DNA from: Xanthomonas sp. Leaf131
GTDB taxonomy: Bacteria; Pseudomonadota; Gammaproteobacteria; Xanthomonadales; Xanthomonadaceae
Direction of reading: 5' to 3'
Assembly: GCF_001423495.1 (NCBI RefSeq)
Contig: NZ_LMOG01000019.1
Span: 30,498-94,497 of the forward strand
Length of the DNA stretch: 64,000 bases
Below the pieces are notes generated by a model. That model was not told the DNA's origin, made no database searches, and saw nothing but the letters and a program-made list of their open reading frames with translations. The position numbers and the translations under genes are program-made. Positions 1-7,589 of this stretch are shown here, piece by piece; position 1 is the first letter of the stretch, and each line of letters begins with the position of its first letter.

Positions 1-39
1 CAAGGCCTGGACGGCGTGGAGATTGCCGAGGTTCGATAA
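1..39 (+). CDS. 3' end of an upstream gene (partial)
   Basis: Only the last 12 codons are in the window, reading QGLDGVEIAEVR then TAA. They are in frame from base 1. Too little is present to name the product. The assignment rests only on the open frame running in from the window edge and on the stop codon lying ahead of a free-standing intergenic stretch. Confidence 0.4.
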   Translation, partial: QGLDGVEIAEVR

Positions 40-53
40 GGCGCGAGGAGTGC

Positions 54-87
54 GCCGGACAGGGGCGATGTAGCGTCGTTGTCCGGC
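54..87. other. stem-loop after the partial first gene
   Basis: Arms GCCGGACA (54-61) and TGTCCGGC (80-87) are perfectly complementary over 8 bp with an 18-base loop. On the plus strand A residues, not T residues, follow the stem, so it is not a textbook intrinsic terminator. It lies 15 bases after the stop codon at 37-39 and may still end or stabilise that transcript. Confidence 0.35.
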
Positions 88-244
88 AAAAATCCGACTG
101 CACGGAAACGCCATGACACCTGCAATGAGCGGACGTGGCCTGCGCCAGTTTCCAATGAATGCGGCGTGTCCTAGCCCGGTGGCGCGTTAGCGTTTCAGAT
201 GTAACCAGGCGGGCCGATAGTGTCTAATATCGCACCCCACTGCA

Positions 245-973
245 GTGCCCGAACCTGTGAGCCTTCCCGATTCCGATCTGCGTCCGGAGCAAGAGCCGTT
301 GCCCGATGATGGCGCCGTGGTCACTTCCGGCCCGTTGACGCCGCCGCCGGATTCGGCCGGCACCGCTGCCGACGATCATGCCTATCACCACTCGGTGGCC
401 GAGGATGCGCAAGGCATGGTGCTGGCGACGCTAGTGGCCTCGCTGGGCCTGGCGATCTTCGCCAAGGGCGGTTTGATGATCGGTGGCATGGCCGGTGTGG
501 CGTTCCTGCTGCATTACGCGCTGCATTGGAATTTCGGCCTGGTGTTCGTGCTGGTCAACCTGCCTTTCTATTGGCTGAGCGTGCGCCGTATGGGCTGGGA
601 ATTCACCTTGAAGACCTTCGCGGCAGTCGGTGCCTGCGGTGCACTGACCGACCTGATGCCGCGCTGGGCCGAGTACGCTCATATCAGCACGCTGTTTTCG
701 GCGATCGTCGGCGGTGCGCTGGCGGGGTTGGGCATCCTGTTCTTCATTCGTCACCGTGGCAGCCTGGGCGGCATCGGCATTCTGGCGGTGTATCTGCAGC
801 GCGAGCGTGGCTGGAGTGCGGGCAAGGTGCAGATGAGTTTCGATGCGATGCTGATGCTGGGCGCCTTCACCATCCTCACCCCGGACAAGGTGCTGTATTC
901 GGCGCTGGGTGCGTTGATGCTGAGTTTGGTGCTGATGTTCAACCATCGCCCGCACCGCTATATGGGCGTGTGA
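245..973 (+). CDS. YitT/DUF161-family integral membrane protein
   Basis: A 242-residue protein starting at GTG. The first ~55 residues are polar, acidic and proline-rich and look cytoplasmic. Five or so hydrophobic segments follow from about residue 58 to 235, including LVASLGLAIFAKGG and GLVFVLVNLPFYWLSVRRMG, which match the YitT_membrane family. The C-terminal DUF2179 domain found in many YitT proteins is absent, giving the short single-domain form. The family's transported substrate, if any, is unknown. The gene stands alone and converges on tag. A TAATAT hexamer at 225-230 is a weak -10 candidate close to the start, so the start or the promoter assignment could shift. Confidence 0.85.
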   Translation: MPEPVSLPDSDLRPEQEPLPDDGAVVTSGPLTPPPDSAGTAADDHAYHHSVAEDAQGMVLATLVASLGLAIFAKGGLMIGGMAGVAFLLHYALHWNFGLVFVLVNLPFYWLSVRRMGWEFTLKTFAAVGACGALTDLMPRWAEYAHISTLFSAIVGGALAGLGILFFIRHRGSLGGIGILAVYLQRERGWSAGKVQMSFDAMLMLGAFTILTPDKVLYSALGALMLSLVLMFNHRPHRYMGV

Positions 974-1114
974 TTCAGGCGATGGCTGGCGTGCCGCCGG
1001 TGCAACCGCGCCAGGCAACCGCGTGCGTTGCATCCCGGGCGGCATGTCACCCATCGGCACTGCAACGTGTGCGCCATGCCTCCGTCTGCCGGCACGCGCT
1101 CCATCCTCGCGCCG

Positions 1115-1660
1115 CTACGCGTTTTCGCTCTGCATCCACGGCGGCGACAGTGCCTGGATATGCGCAAACACCGGACAATCGGCATGATGCGCGCCAGGCA
1201 GATAGCCCAGGCTCATCAGGAATTCGCCGGTGATTTCGCCGCCGGTGAAGCGAAAGGTCTTCTTGAACAACTTGATCCAATCCGGCTTGGCGAGCGGATG
1301 CTGCGCATCCAGCCATTGCGCAAAACTGCCGTGCGAAGCGCGCAGCGTCTGGATCACCTGTGCGTTGTGGATCGCCGCCAGCACCTTCAAGCGGTTGCGG
1401 ATGATGCCGGCATCGCCCATCAGCCGGGCGATATCGGCCTCGCCGTAAGCGGCGACGGTGTCCACGTCGAAACCGTCATAGGCGCGCTGGAAATTGCTGC
1501 GTTTACGCAGGATGGTTTCCCAGCTCAATCCGGCCTGATTGATTTCCAGCACCAGCCGCTCGAACAGCTCGCGTTCGTCGCGCTGCGGGAAGCCATATTC
1601 GTACGCGTGGTAGTGCCCGTGGACCGGATGGCCTGGTGCGATGCTGCAATAGCCGCTCAT
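1115..1660 (-). CDS. tag: DNA-3-methyladenine glycosylase I
   Basis: A 181-residue base-excision repair enzyme that removes 3-methyladenine from alkylated DNA. The conserved block around EINQAGLSWETILRKR (about residues 39-54) is the family's helix-hairpin-helix glycosylase core. An N-terminal Cys (C5) and a C-terminal HHADC segment fit the zinc-snap ligands of Tag (Cys, His near the N terminus; His-x3-Cys near the C terminus). The ATG at 1660 is chosen because the protein begins directly with the zinc-binding segment, as in relatives, with a weak AGG six bases upstream. The reading frame stays open far upstream, but that extension has no family similarity. Converges with the YitT gene. Confidence 0.93.
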   Translation of the reverse strand: MSGYCSIAPGHPVHGHYHAYEYGFPQRDERELFERLVLEINQAGLSWETILRKRSNFQRAYDGFDVDTVAAYGEADIARLMGDAGIIRNRLKVLAAIHNAQVIQTLRASHGSFAQWLDAQHPLAKPDWIKLFKKTFRFTGGEITGEFLMSLGYLPGAHHADCPVFAHIQALSPPWMQSENA

Positions 1661-1993
1661 GAGATGCCTGTTGTAGGTGGACCAGTTGTAGGTGGACCGG
1701 GGGTCGGCGCGACGGCCGGGAATCCGATGCTCGGCCATAGCGACCGAACCGCGACGCGTGGGTGGATCGATCGACTGCCGTACCGGGAGCAGATCGATCG
1801 CAGTACAGCGCAGCCTGAGGGTCCGCGCTGCGCAGCCGTCGGCAATCTGAATTGGCCGGTCTCGCCTGCCAGGCCATCGGTGGCCTCTGCAAAGTCCATG
1901 TCCATCGGCAGCATCGGCAGTCCAATGACGCCCGCGTGCGGCAAGTATGGCAGCGGCTCTGCGCGCGGCGAAGCGAACGGCTAGAATGCGGCC
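1661..1993. other. 333-bp divergent intergenic region with a tandem 15-mer
   Basis: No supportable gene lies between divergent tag and yqgE, so both promoters should be here. The only clear structure is a tandem duplication of GTTGTAGGTGGACC(A/G) at 1670-1684 and 1685-1699, which falls in the 5' leader of tag. I see no convincing Ada-type or sigma-70 signal by eye. Confidence 0.5.
1670..1699. repeat. tandem 15-bp duplication in the tag leader
   Basis: Two adjacent copies of GTTGTAGGTGGACCN, identical except for the last base. They start ten bases upstream of the tag start codon. Likely a recent slippage duplication; no function is evident. Confidence 0.75.
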
Positions 1994-2560
1994 ATGTCTG
2001 TTTTGCCTACGCCTCTGGCCAACCAATTGCTGATCGCGCTTCCGGCGCTGTCCGATCCCACCTTCTCGCGCAGCGTCGCGCTGATCTGTCAGCACGACGA
2101 GAACGGCGCGATGGGTGTGCTGGTCAATCGGCCCTCCGAATACACGCTGGGCGAAGTCCTGTCGCAAATGGGCATCGACACCGTCGACGAGCACCTGCGC
2201 GAGCAGGTCGTGCTCAGCGGCGGGCCGGTGCATCCGGAGCGCGGCTTTGTCATCCATGACGACGCGCGCGACTGGGATTCCAGCCTGGAAGTGGGGCAGG
2301 GCGTCTATCTGACCACCTCGCGCGACATCCTCGAAGCCATGGCGGCCGGCGAAGGGCCGCGCAATGCACTGGTGGCGCTGGGCTGTGCCGGCTGGGGCGC
2401 GGGGCAACTGGAATTCGAACTGGGCGAGAACAGCTGGCTCACCGCGCCGTCGGACGCCAATGTGCTGTTCGCCACTGCGCTGGAAGATCGTTGGCAGGCC
2501 GCTGCCGGTCGCATCGGCGTGGATCTGTTCCGGCTGACGGATTATTCCGGGCATGCCTGA
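1994..2560 (+). CDS. yqgE: YqgE/AlgH family (UPF0301) protein
   Basis: A 188-residue protein matching UPF0301 in length and motifs: N-terminal [16 protein letters not shown], central [13 protein letters not shown], the [13 protein letters not shown] block around residues 77-89, and [16 protein letters not shown] near residue 130. The family fold is known but its biochemical role is not settled; in Pseudomonas a member was named AlgH from alginate work. It overlaps the next gene, ruvX, by 8 bp. The yqgE-ruvX pairing is widely conserved in proteobacteria and suggests translational coupling. Confidence 0.93.
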   Translation: MSVLPTPLANQLLIALPALSDPTFSRSVALICQHDENGAMGVLVNRPSEYTLGEVLSQMGIDTVDEHLREQVVLSGGPVHPERGFVIHDDARDWDSSLEVGQGVYLTTSRDILEAMAAGEGPRNALVALGCAGWGAGQLEFELGENSWLTAPSDANVLFATALEDRWQAAAGRIGVDLFRLTDYSGHA

Positions 2561-3020
2561 GGCGGGCGCGATCCGCCCGGATGGCACAGTGCTGGGCTTC
2601 GACGTGGGATCGCGCCGGATTGGCGTGGCCGTGGGCACTGCGCTCGGCGCTGGCGCGCGCGCGGTTGCCGTCATCAACGTGCATGCCACCGGCCCCGACT
2701 GGGCCGCGCTGGATCGCGTGCACAAGGAATGGCGGCCCGATGGTCTGGTGATCGGCGACCCGCTCACGCTGGACGACAAGGACCAACCCGCACGCAAGCG
2801 TGCCCATGCCTTTGCCCGCCAACTGCGCGAGCGCTATGCGCTGCCGGTGGTGTTGATCGACGAGCGCTCCAGTTCGGTCGAAGCTGCGCAGCGTTTCGCG
2901 CGCGAGCGCGCCGATGGGCGCAAGCGCCGCCGCGATGCCGAGGCGCTGGACGCGATGGCGGCGGCGGTGATCGTCGAACGCTGGTTGGCCGCGCCCGACC
3001 AAGCCACTCTTCTTCCCTGA
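2553..3020 (+). CDS. ruvX: Holliday junction resolvase-like RuvX/YqgF
   Basis: A 155-residue RNase H-fold nuclease of the YqgF family, implicated in Holliday junction resolution and pre-16S rRNA 5' processing. The first catalytic aspartate is in [15 protein letters not shown] (about residues 12-26). The second acidic residue lies in [12 protein letters not shown] and the third in [14 protein letters not shown] near residue 135. ATG at 2553 overlaps the end of yqgE. Only 16 bases separate its stop from pyrB, so yqgE-ruvX-pyrB is probably one transcription unit. Confidence 0.95.
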   Translation: MPEAGAIRPDGTVLGFDVGSRRIGVAVGTALGAGARAVAVINVHATGPDWAALDRVHKEWRPDGLVIGDPLTLDDKDQPARKRAHAFARQLRERYALPVVLIDERSSSVEAAQRFARERADGRKRRRDAEALDAMAAAVIVERWLAAPDQATLLP

Positions 3021-3036
3021 TATTTCCCGACCTGCG

Positions 3037-3984
3037 ATGACCACCATGCAACTCGATTCGGACGGACGCCTGCGCCACCTGCTCACCCTGGAAGGACTGC
3101 CGCGCACCACGCTGCTGCAACTGCTCGATCGCGCCGGCCAGATCCGCGACGCGGCGGTAGGGCGCGTCGGCAAGCGCAGCGTGCTGGCCGGGACTGCGGT
3201 GTGCACATTGTTTTTTGAACCCTCAACGCGCACGCGCAGCTCGTTTCACCTCGCTGCGCAGCGGTTGGGCGCGGACGTGCTCAATTTCGATGCCTCCACT
3301 TCGTCGACCCGCAAGGGCGAAACCGCGCGCGACACCTTGAAGAATCTCGAGGCGATGGGCGTGCGTGGCTTCGTGGTGCGCCATCCCGACGACGGCGCGG
3401 TGGAAGCGCTGGCCGCAGCCGCAGGCGAGGGCACCGCATTGATCAATGCCGGCGACGGACGCAGCGCGCATCCCACCCAGGGCCTGCTCGACATGCTGAC
3501 CCTGCGTCAGGCCAAGGGCACCGATTTTTCCAAGCTCAAGGTAGTCATCGTCGGCGACGTGAAGCACTCGCGTGTGGCGCGCTCGGATCTGCATGCGTTG
3601 CGCACCCTGGGCGTCGGCGAGATCCGCGTCTGCGGCCCCGCCAGCCTGCTGCCTGATGACGACATGCTGGCCGGCTGCGTGGTCGGCGAGGATTTCGACG
3701 CGATGCTCGAAGGTGTCGATGCACTGATGATGTTGCGCCTGCAACGCGAGCGTATGGAAGAAGGCCTGGTGCCGTCGCTGGAGCAGTACCACGCCGATTA
3801 CGGGCTCACGCGCGAGCGCCTGACACGCGCCGGTCGCGATGCCGCGGTGCTGCATCCGGGCCCGATCAACCGCGGCGTGGAAATCACCGACGAAGTCGCC
3901 GACGGCGCGCAATCGTGCGTGCTGCGTCAGGTCGCCAACGGTGTCGCCGTGCGCATGGCCGTCCTGGAAACCCTGCTCGGTTGA
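3037..3984 (+). CDS. pyrB: aspartate carbamoyltransferase catalytic subunit
   Basis: A 315-residue ATCase catalytic chain, which condenses carbamoyl phosphate with L-aspartate in de novo pyrimidine synthesis. The carbamoyl-phosphate loop STRTRSS is at residues 63-69 and the second-domain signature HPGPINRGVEI is near residue 272. No pyrI regulatory subunit is adjacent. This is the type linked elsewhere with a dihydroorotase-like partner, which is not in this window. It is downstream of ruvX, which is the usual yqgE-ruvX-pyrB arrangement in pseudomonads and xanthomonads. A GC-rich stem-loop follows at 3999-4025. Confidence 0.97.
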   Translation: MTTMQLDSDGRLRHLLTLEGLPRTTLLQLLDRAGQIRDAAVGRVGKRSVLAGTAVCTLFFEPSTRTRSSFHLAAQRLGADVLNFDASTSSTRKGETARDTLKNLEAMGVRGFVVRHPDDGAVEALAAAAGEGTALINAGDGRSAHPTQGLLDMLTLRQAKGTDFSKLKVVIVGDVKHSRVARSDLHALRTLGVGEIRVCGPASLLPDDDMLAGCVVGEDFDAMLEGVDALMMLRLQRERMEEGLVPSLEQYHADYGLTRERLTRAGRDAAVLHPGPINRGVEITDEVADGAQSCVLRQVANGVAVRMAVLETLLG

Positions 3985-3998
3985 GCGAGCGCAGCGAC

Positions 3999-4025
3999 GC
4001 GACCGCGCATCCATAATGCGGTCGC
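3999..4025. terminator. GC-rich stem-loop downstream of pyrB
   Basis: GCGACCGC (3999-4006) pairs with GCGGTCGC (4018-4025), and flanking bases extend the stem if a small bulge is allowed. It begins 15 bases after the pyrB stop. No T-run follows, so it may act as a weak terminator or 3' stabiliser rather than a canonical one. Confidence 0.4.
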
Positions 4026-4104
4026 GGTCGCCGCCGGGCGAGCGTCTTCGCGCAGACGCATGCAAAACCCTTGCTATCAGAACGCGCGCGCGGCCTGCTC
4101 TTAC

Positions 4105-4139
4105 GATTCCCGATTCCCGATTCCCGATTCCCGATTCCC
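4105..4139. repeat. five perfect copies of the heptamer GATTCCC
   Basis: GATTCCC is repeated five times without error over 35 bp, ending 62 bp upstream of the OsmC start codon. A short sequence repeat here can change copy number by slippage, altering spacing inside the osmC promoter region. Similar GATTCCC runs are, to my knowledge, frequent between xanthomonad genes. Confidence 0.95.
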
Positions 4140-4201
4140 GGCACCAAGTCGTAACACCCACTCGCCTATGGTGGCTGCTCCTTTCATCGCAGGAGATCGC
4201 A

Positions 4202-4636
4202 ATGGGTATTTCACGTCACGCCACCGCTCACTGGGAAGGCGACCTCAAGACCGGCAAGGGCCAGCTCAGCACGCCACAAAGTGGTTTGCTGGAAAACACC
4301 CGCTATGCCTTCAGCAGCCGCTTTGGCGACGAGAAGGGCACCAATCCGGAAGAACTGATCGCCGCTGCGCATGCCGGCTGCTTCACCATGGCGTTGTCCG
4401 CACAGCTGACCGAAGCCGGCTTTCCGCCGACCTCGCTGGATACGCGCGCCGACGTAGATCTGTCGATGGAAGGCGGCCCGCAGCTGTCGCAGATCCGCCT
4501 CAAGCTCAAGGCCGTAGTGCCGGGAATCGACGAAGCCAAGTTCCGCGAACTGGCCGACGTTGCCAAGAAGAATTGCCCGGTGTCCAAGGCATTGAGTGCG
4601 GTGCCGATCAGCCTGGAAACCGAATTCTCCAGCTAA
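4202..4636 (+). CDS. OsmC-family peroxiredoxin-like protein
   Basis: A 144-residue OsmC/Ohr-superfamily protein, thiol peroxidases that reduce organic hydroperoxides. The two reactive cysteines are visible in AAHAGCFTMALSAQL (about residues 55-69) and KKNCPVSKALSAV near residue 123. The pattern is closer to OsmC than to Ohr. ATG at 4202 follows AGGAGATCGCA, a good ribosome binding site at normal spacing. The gene is probably monocistronic. The heptamer repeat at 4105-4139 lies in its upstream region. A second, more distant OsmC-like gene is at 38735-39166. Confidence 0.93.
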   Translation: MGISRHATAHWEGDLKTGKGQLSTPQSGLLENTRYAFSSRFGDEKGTNPEELIAAAHAGCFTMALSAQLTEAGFPPTSLDTRADVDLSMEGGPQLSQIRLKLKAVVPGIDEAKFRELADVAKKNCPVSKALSAVPISLETEFSS

Positions 4637-4789
4637 GCATGAACACGCTGCGTGCGCCGGAGATGCATGCCGGCGCACGCAGCTGGCGGCAACCTGAATA
4701 GGGCTTTGCAGGACCGGTTCGGTTCAGGGCGGTTTCACTGGCGCGGGCCGAGCATCGGCAACGTGTCCTCCTGAGTAGAAGCTGCCGCA

Positions 4790-5392
4790 ATGAAAACTCT
4801 TGTGCTTGGTGCTCTGGTAATGGGTCTGGCAGTTGCGGGCAACGCAACGGCGCAGCGCTATGACAGCGGCTACCGCGATGGCGGCCGCAGTGGCTACGAG
4901 GACGGACGTTACGAATACGCACGCGTGGTGCGCGTCGATCCGATCATCGTGACCGATTCGTATAACGAACGCAGCAGCGAACGCTGCTACAACCGCCGGT
5001 CCAACGGCTACTACACCAGCAACGATGGCTACTATCGCGATGGCGGCGGTTATGGCCAATCGGGCGTGTCCAATCGCGGTGTGGCGAGCGTGATCGGCGG
5101 TATCGCCGGTGCGGTGCTCGGCAGCCAGGTCGGTGGCGGCAATGGCCGCTTGGTCGGTACTGCGGTCGGCACCATGGCCGGTGTGGCGGCAGGCCGCTCG
5201 ATCTACGAGGCCAACAATCGCAATTACCAGGGCAATGTCAGCGTGTGCGAGCCGGTGTCCTACCGTCGCGAGAGCGATCGTGTGGAAGGTTACGATGTGA
5301 CCTACGAATACGCAGGCCGCACCTATCACACGCGTAGCGATTACAACCCTGGCGACCGGATCCGCGTGCGCGTGGACGTGCGTCCCGACTGA
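4790..5392 (+). CDS. exported glycine-zipper 2TM-domain protein
   Basis: A 200-residue envelope protein. The first 22 residues form a signal peptide ending NATAQ, with a likely cut after the second Ala. The next ~70 residues are rich in Tyr, Gly, Arg and Asp with several YRDGG-like units. Residues about 93-137 form a glycine zipper (VIGGIAGAVLGSQVGGG then GTAVGTMAGVAAG), typical of Rick_17kDa_Anti/glycine-zipper 2TM proteins that associate with the outer membrane. The C-terminal ~60 residues are a small beta-rich conserved segment with YEYAGRTYHTR. It has its own intrinsic terminator at 5421-5453. Function is unknown beyond envelope association. Confidence 0.88.
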   Translation: MKTLVLGALVMGLAVAGNATAQRYDSGYRDGGRSGYEDGRYEYARVVRVDPIIVTDSYNERSSERCYNRRSNGYYTSNDGYYRDGGGYGQSGVSNRGVASVIGGIAGAVLGSQVGGGNGRLVGTAVGTMAGVAAGRSIYEANNRNYQGNVSVCEPVSYRRESDRVEGYDVTYEYAGRTYHTRSDYNPGDRIRVRVDVRPD

Positions 5393-5420
5393 TCTGGTTT
5401 GGTCACGACGGCTTCAAATC

Positions 5421-5453
5421 AAAAAACGCTGCGGGGACCGTAGCGTTTTTTGT
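5421..5453. terminator. intrinsic terminator, bidirectional
   Basis: AAAAAACGCT (5421-5430) pairs perfectly with AGCGTTTTTT (5442-5451) around an 11-base loop. The 3' arm ends in a T-run for the plus-strand glycine-zipper gene, and the A-run at the start serves the convergent PhzF gene on the minus strand. Confidence 0.9.
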
Positions 5454-5613
5454 TGGAGTGCAGGCTACTGAATTGTTCGATGAAAGCGCATGCGCGTATC
5501 GATCGATGCGCGGCAGTTGGAAAAATCAGCTAACTCGGACGAGGTCGTTGCAGCTTGATATCAGCGTTGAGCGGTAACGGGCCGGTTGATGTAAGGCACC
5601 GTTCGCTTACGTG

Positions 5614-6495
5614 TCACGCCCAATCCAGCGTGCCGCGAATCACCGTCTGCACCTGACCGCCCGACCACACATCGCCATCGGCATCGATGTGCAATTCCAG
5701 CAAGGCATCGAAGCCGATCTCGCGGCCCTGGCTGACCACATAGCGACCTTGCTTGCCTGGCAATGCTTGGCGGCTGTCCAGCCACGCGGCGAGCACTGCA
5801 TTGGCCGCGCCGGACGCTGCGTCTTCGAAGCGGCGGCCATTGCCGACGAAGGCGCGCACGGCCAGGTCGTAGGCGCCCGGCGCAGCGGCGCGGGCATAGG
5901 CGAACACGCCCATGCTGCCGGTGGATTCGGCCAGCGCGGCGATCGCCTCCCAGTTCGGTTGCAGGCCGCGCAGTGCCGCCTCGCTGGCCAGTTCCACTAC
6001 CCACCAGGTGCGGCCGCCGTCCATCAGTGCGGGCGGCAAGTTGCCGAGCGGCCAACTGCGTAAGGCATCGCTCAGTCGCGGGTCGTCGGCCTGCACCTGT
6101 TCGGCCACGCGCGCGCGCGGCGTGCGGATGGCGATGCTGCGGTGATTGTCGATCTGCTCCACGCGCAGCGGCAACTGGCCGGCGATGCCGTCCTGTACCA
6201 GCACGCCGTCGCGGGGCGTGGCCAGGCCCGATTCCAGCACCGCATGTGCAGTGCCGACGCTGGGGTGGCCGGCAAACGGCACCTCTTTCTGCGGCGAAAA
6301 CATGCGCAGCCGATAGCTGCTATGGGCATCCGGCGCAGGAAACACGAAGGTGGTTTCCGGCAGCTTGGTCCAGCGTGCGATGGCCTGCATCGCGGCATCG
6401 TCCAGGCCGTCGGCGTCCAGCACCACGGCCAGCGGATTGCCGCTGCCGGGGCGGGCGGAGAACACATCCAGTTGCAGAAAGCGGCGTGTGGTCAT
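5614..6495 (-). CDS. PhzF-family isomerase/epimerase, copy 1
   Basis: A 293-residue protein of the PhzF (diaminopimelate-epimerase fold) family. The N-terminal FLQLDVFSARPGSGNPLAVV is the family start; LPETTF carries the glutamate equivalent to the PhzF catalytic acid; and VPFAGHPSVGTAHA (about residues 73-86) is the hallmark motif. The second half has FEDAASGAANAVLAAWL, the mirrored domain motif. No phenazine biosynthesis genes are nearby, so this is likely one of the many PhzF homologues of unknown substrate. It lies 31 bp downstream of a paralogue in the same direction. Confidence 0.9.
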   Translation of the reverse strand: MTTRRFLQLDVFSARPGSGNPLAVVLDADGLDDAAMQAIARWTKLPETTFVFPAPDAHSSYRLRMFSPQKEVPFAGHPSVGTAHAVLESGLATPRDGVLVQDGIAGQLPLRVEQIDNHRSIAIRTPRARVAEQVQADDPRLSDALRSWPLGNLPPALMDGGRTWWVVELASEAALRGLQPNWEAIAALAESTGSMGVFAYARAAAPGAYDLAVRAFVGNGRRFEDAASGAANAVLAAWLDSRQALPGKQGRYVVSQGREIGFDALLELHIDADGDVWSGGQVQTVIRGTLDWA

Positions 6496-6526
6496 GAGGA
6501 GAATCCTGCGAACAAGACGCGGCAGC

Positions 6527-7405
6527 TTACCAATCGATGCGGCCGTCGATCACTTGTCGCGTCGCACCGCCGATCCACACTTCGCCTTCGTCATCGATGT
6601 CGAGATGGACGCGCCCATCGCGCCCGACCTCGCGGCCCTGGCTGGCGAGATAGCGTGAATCCGTGCCTGGCAGGCGGCCTTCGCCGTGCAGGCGCGCGGC
6701 AATGCAGGCGTTGGCGCTGCCGGTCACCGGATCTTCCGGAATGCCGTCGCCGGGGCAAAAGGCGCGCACCACCAGATCCGCGTCGCCGCCGGTCTCGGGC
6801 GCGTAGATGGCCAGGCCAGTGGCCGCGCTGGCCTGGGTGAGGCGGGTGATGGCGGCCAGGTCGGGCAGCGCCTGCCGTACCGCTTGCGCGTCGGCCAATT
6901 CCAGCAGCCACCAGTGCGGGCCATTGCTCCAGAGCGCTGCCGGGTGCTCGGCCAGACGCAGGCCGGTGCTCGCTGCACGCAACGCTGCGGCATGGACATT
7001 ACCGGTCTCGATGGCGTGCGCACGCGGCGCGCGCAAGCGCACCTGCAGCGCGCCATGCCGGTCGAAGACTTCCACCGGCAGTACGCCGGCCGCACATTGC
7101 TGGCGCAGCCAACCGTCCGGTTTGTAGGCCGTCAACCCGTGCGTCACCGCCGCCCACGCCGCGCCCACACTGGGGTGGCCGGCGAACGGCAGCTCGGCGC
7201 GTGGCGTGAAGATGCGGATGTGGTAATCCGCATCGGGCACGCTGACCGGCAGGAAAAAAATCGTCTCCGACAGGTTCAGCCACGCGGCAATCTGCTGCAT
7301 CTGCGCGGACGACAACGTCTGCGCGTTGAGGACCACGCCCAGCGGATTGCCGTTGCCGTATTGGCCGCCGAACACATCCAGTTGCAGGTAGCGATGCTTG
7401 CTCAT
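6527..7405 (-). CDS. PhzF-family isomerase/epimerase, copy 2
   Basis: A 292-residue paralogue of the downstream gene, with the same frame of motifs: YLQLDVFGGQYGNGNPLGVV, LSETIFFLP, LPFAGHPSVGAAWAAV and IPEDPVTGSANACIAARL. The two copies clearly share a common origin but have diverged substantially, so this is an old tandem duplication rather than a recent one. The start at 7405 is preferred over an upstream one at 7561, because homologous sequence begins at MSKHRYLQLDV. The shine-Dalgarno is weak. Divergent from the lysine gene at 7590. Confidence 0.9.
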   Translation of the reverse strand: MSKHRYLQLDVFGGQYGNGNPLGVVLNAQTLSSAQMQQIAAWLNLSETIFFLPVSVPDADYHIRIFTPRAELPFAGHPSVGAAWAAVTHGLTAYKPDGWLRQQCAAGVLPVEVFDRHGALQVRLRAPRAHAIETGNVHAAALRAASTGLRLAEHPAALWSNGPHWWLLELADAQAVRQALPDLAAITRLTQASAATGLAIYAPETGGDADLVVRAFCPGDGIPEDPVTGSANACIAARLHGEGRLPGTDSRYLASQGREVGRDGRVHLDIDDEGEVWIGGATRQVIDGRIDW

Positions 7406-7543
7406 AGTGAAGTGAATCTCGATCGGTGGAATGCGCCGCAATGGTTGCAGCGCAAACCGTTGCAGTCGTGGACGCGGCGCTCGGCGTGCTGTGATCGCAC
7501 ACGGGGTCATGCGGGCGATATTGGCAGTAGAATCGGAGGTTCC

Positions 7544-7559
7544 GCCCGGCGTACCGGGC
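7544..7559 (+). promoter_or_regulatory. small hairpin in the leader of the fused lysine gene
   Basis: GCCCGG-CGTA-CCGGGC is a perfect 6-bp stem with a tetraloop, followed by ATCTTTCCCCC, 30 bases before the ATG at 7590. It resembles a mini-terminator and might act in attenuation. I see no leader peptide and no lysine riboswitch architecture in the short space available. Confidence 0.3.
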
Positions 7560-7589
7560 ATCTTTCCCCCATCCTAAACGCCTATCTCA

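Noticed and set aside
1661..2797. N-terminal extension of tag across yqgE and ruvX
   Set aside because: The extension is antisense to two well-supported genes. The Tag family begins at the ATG at 1660.
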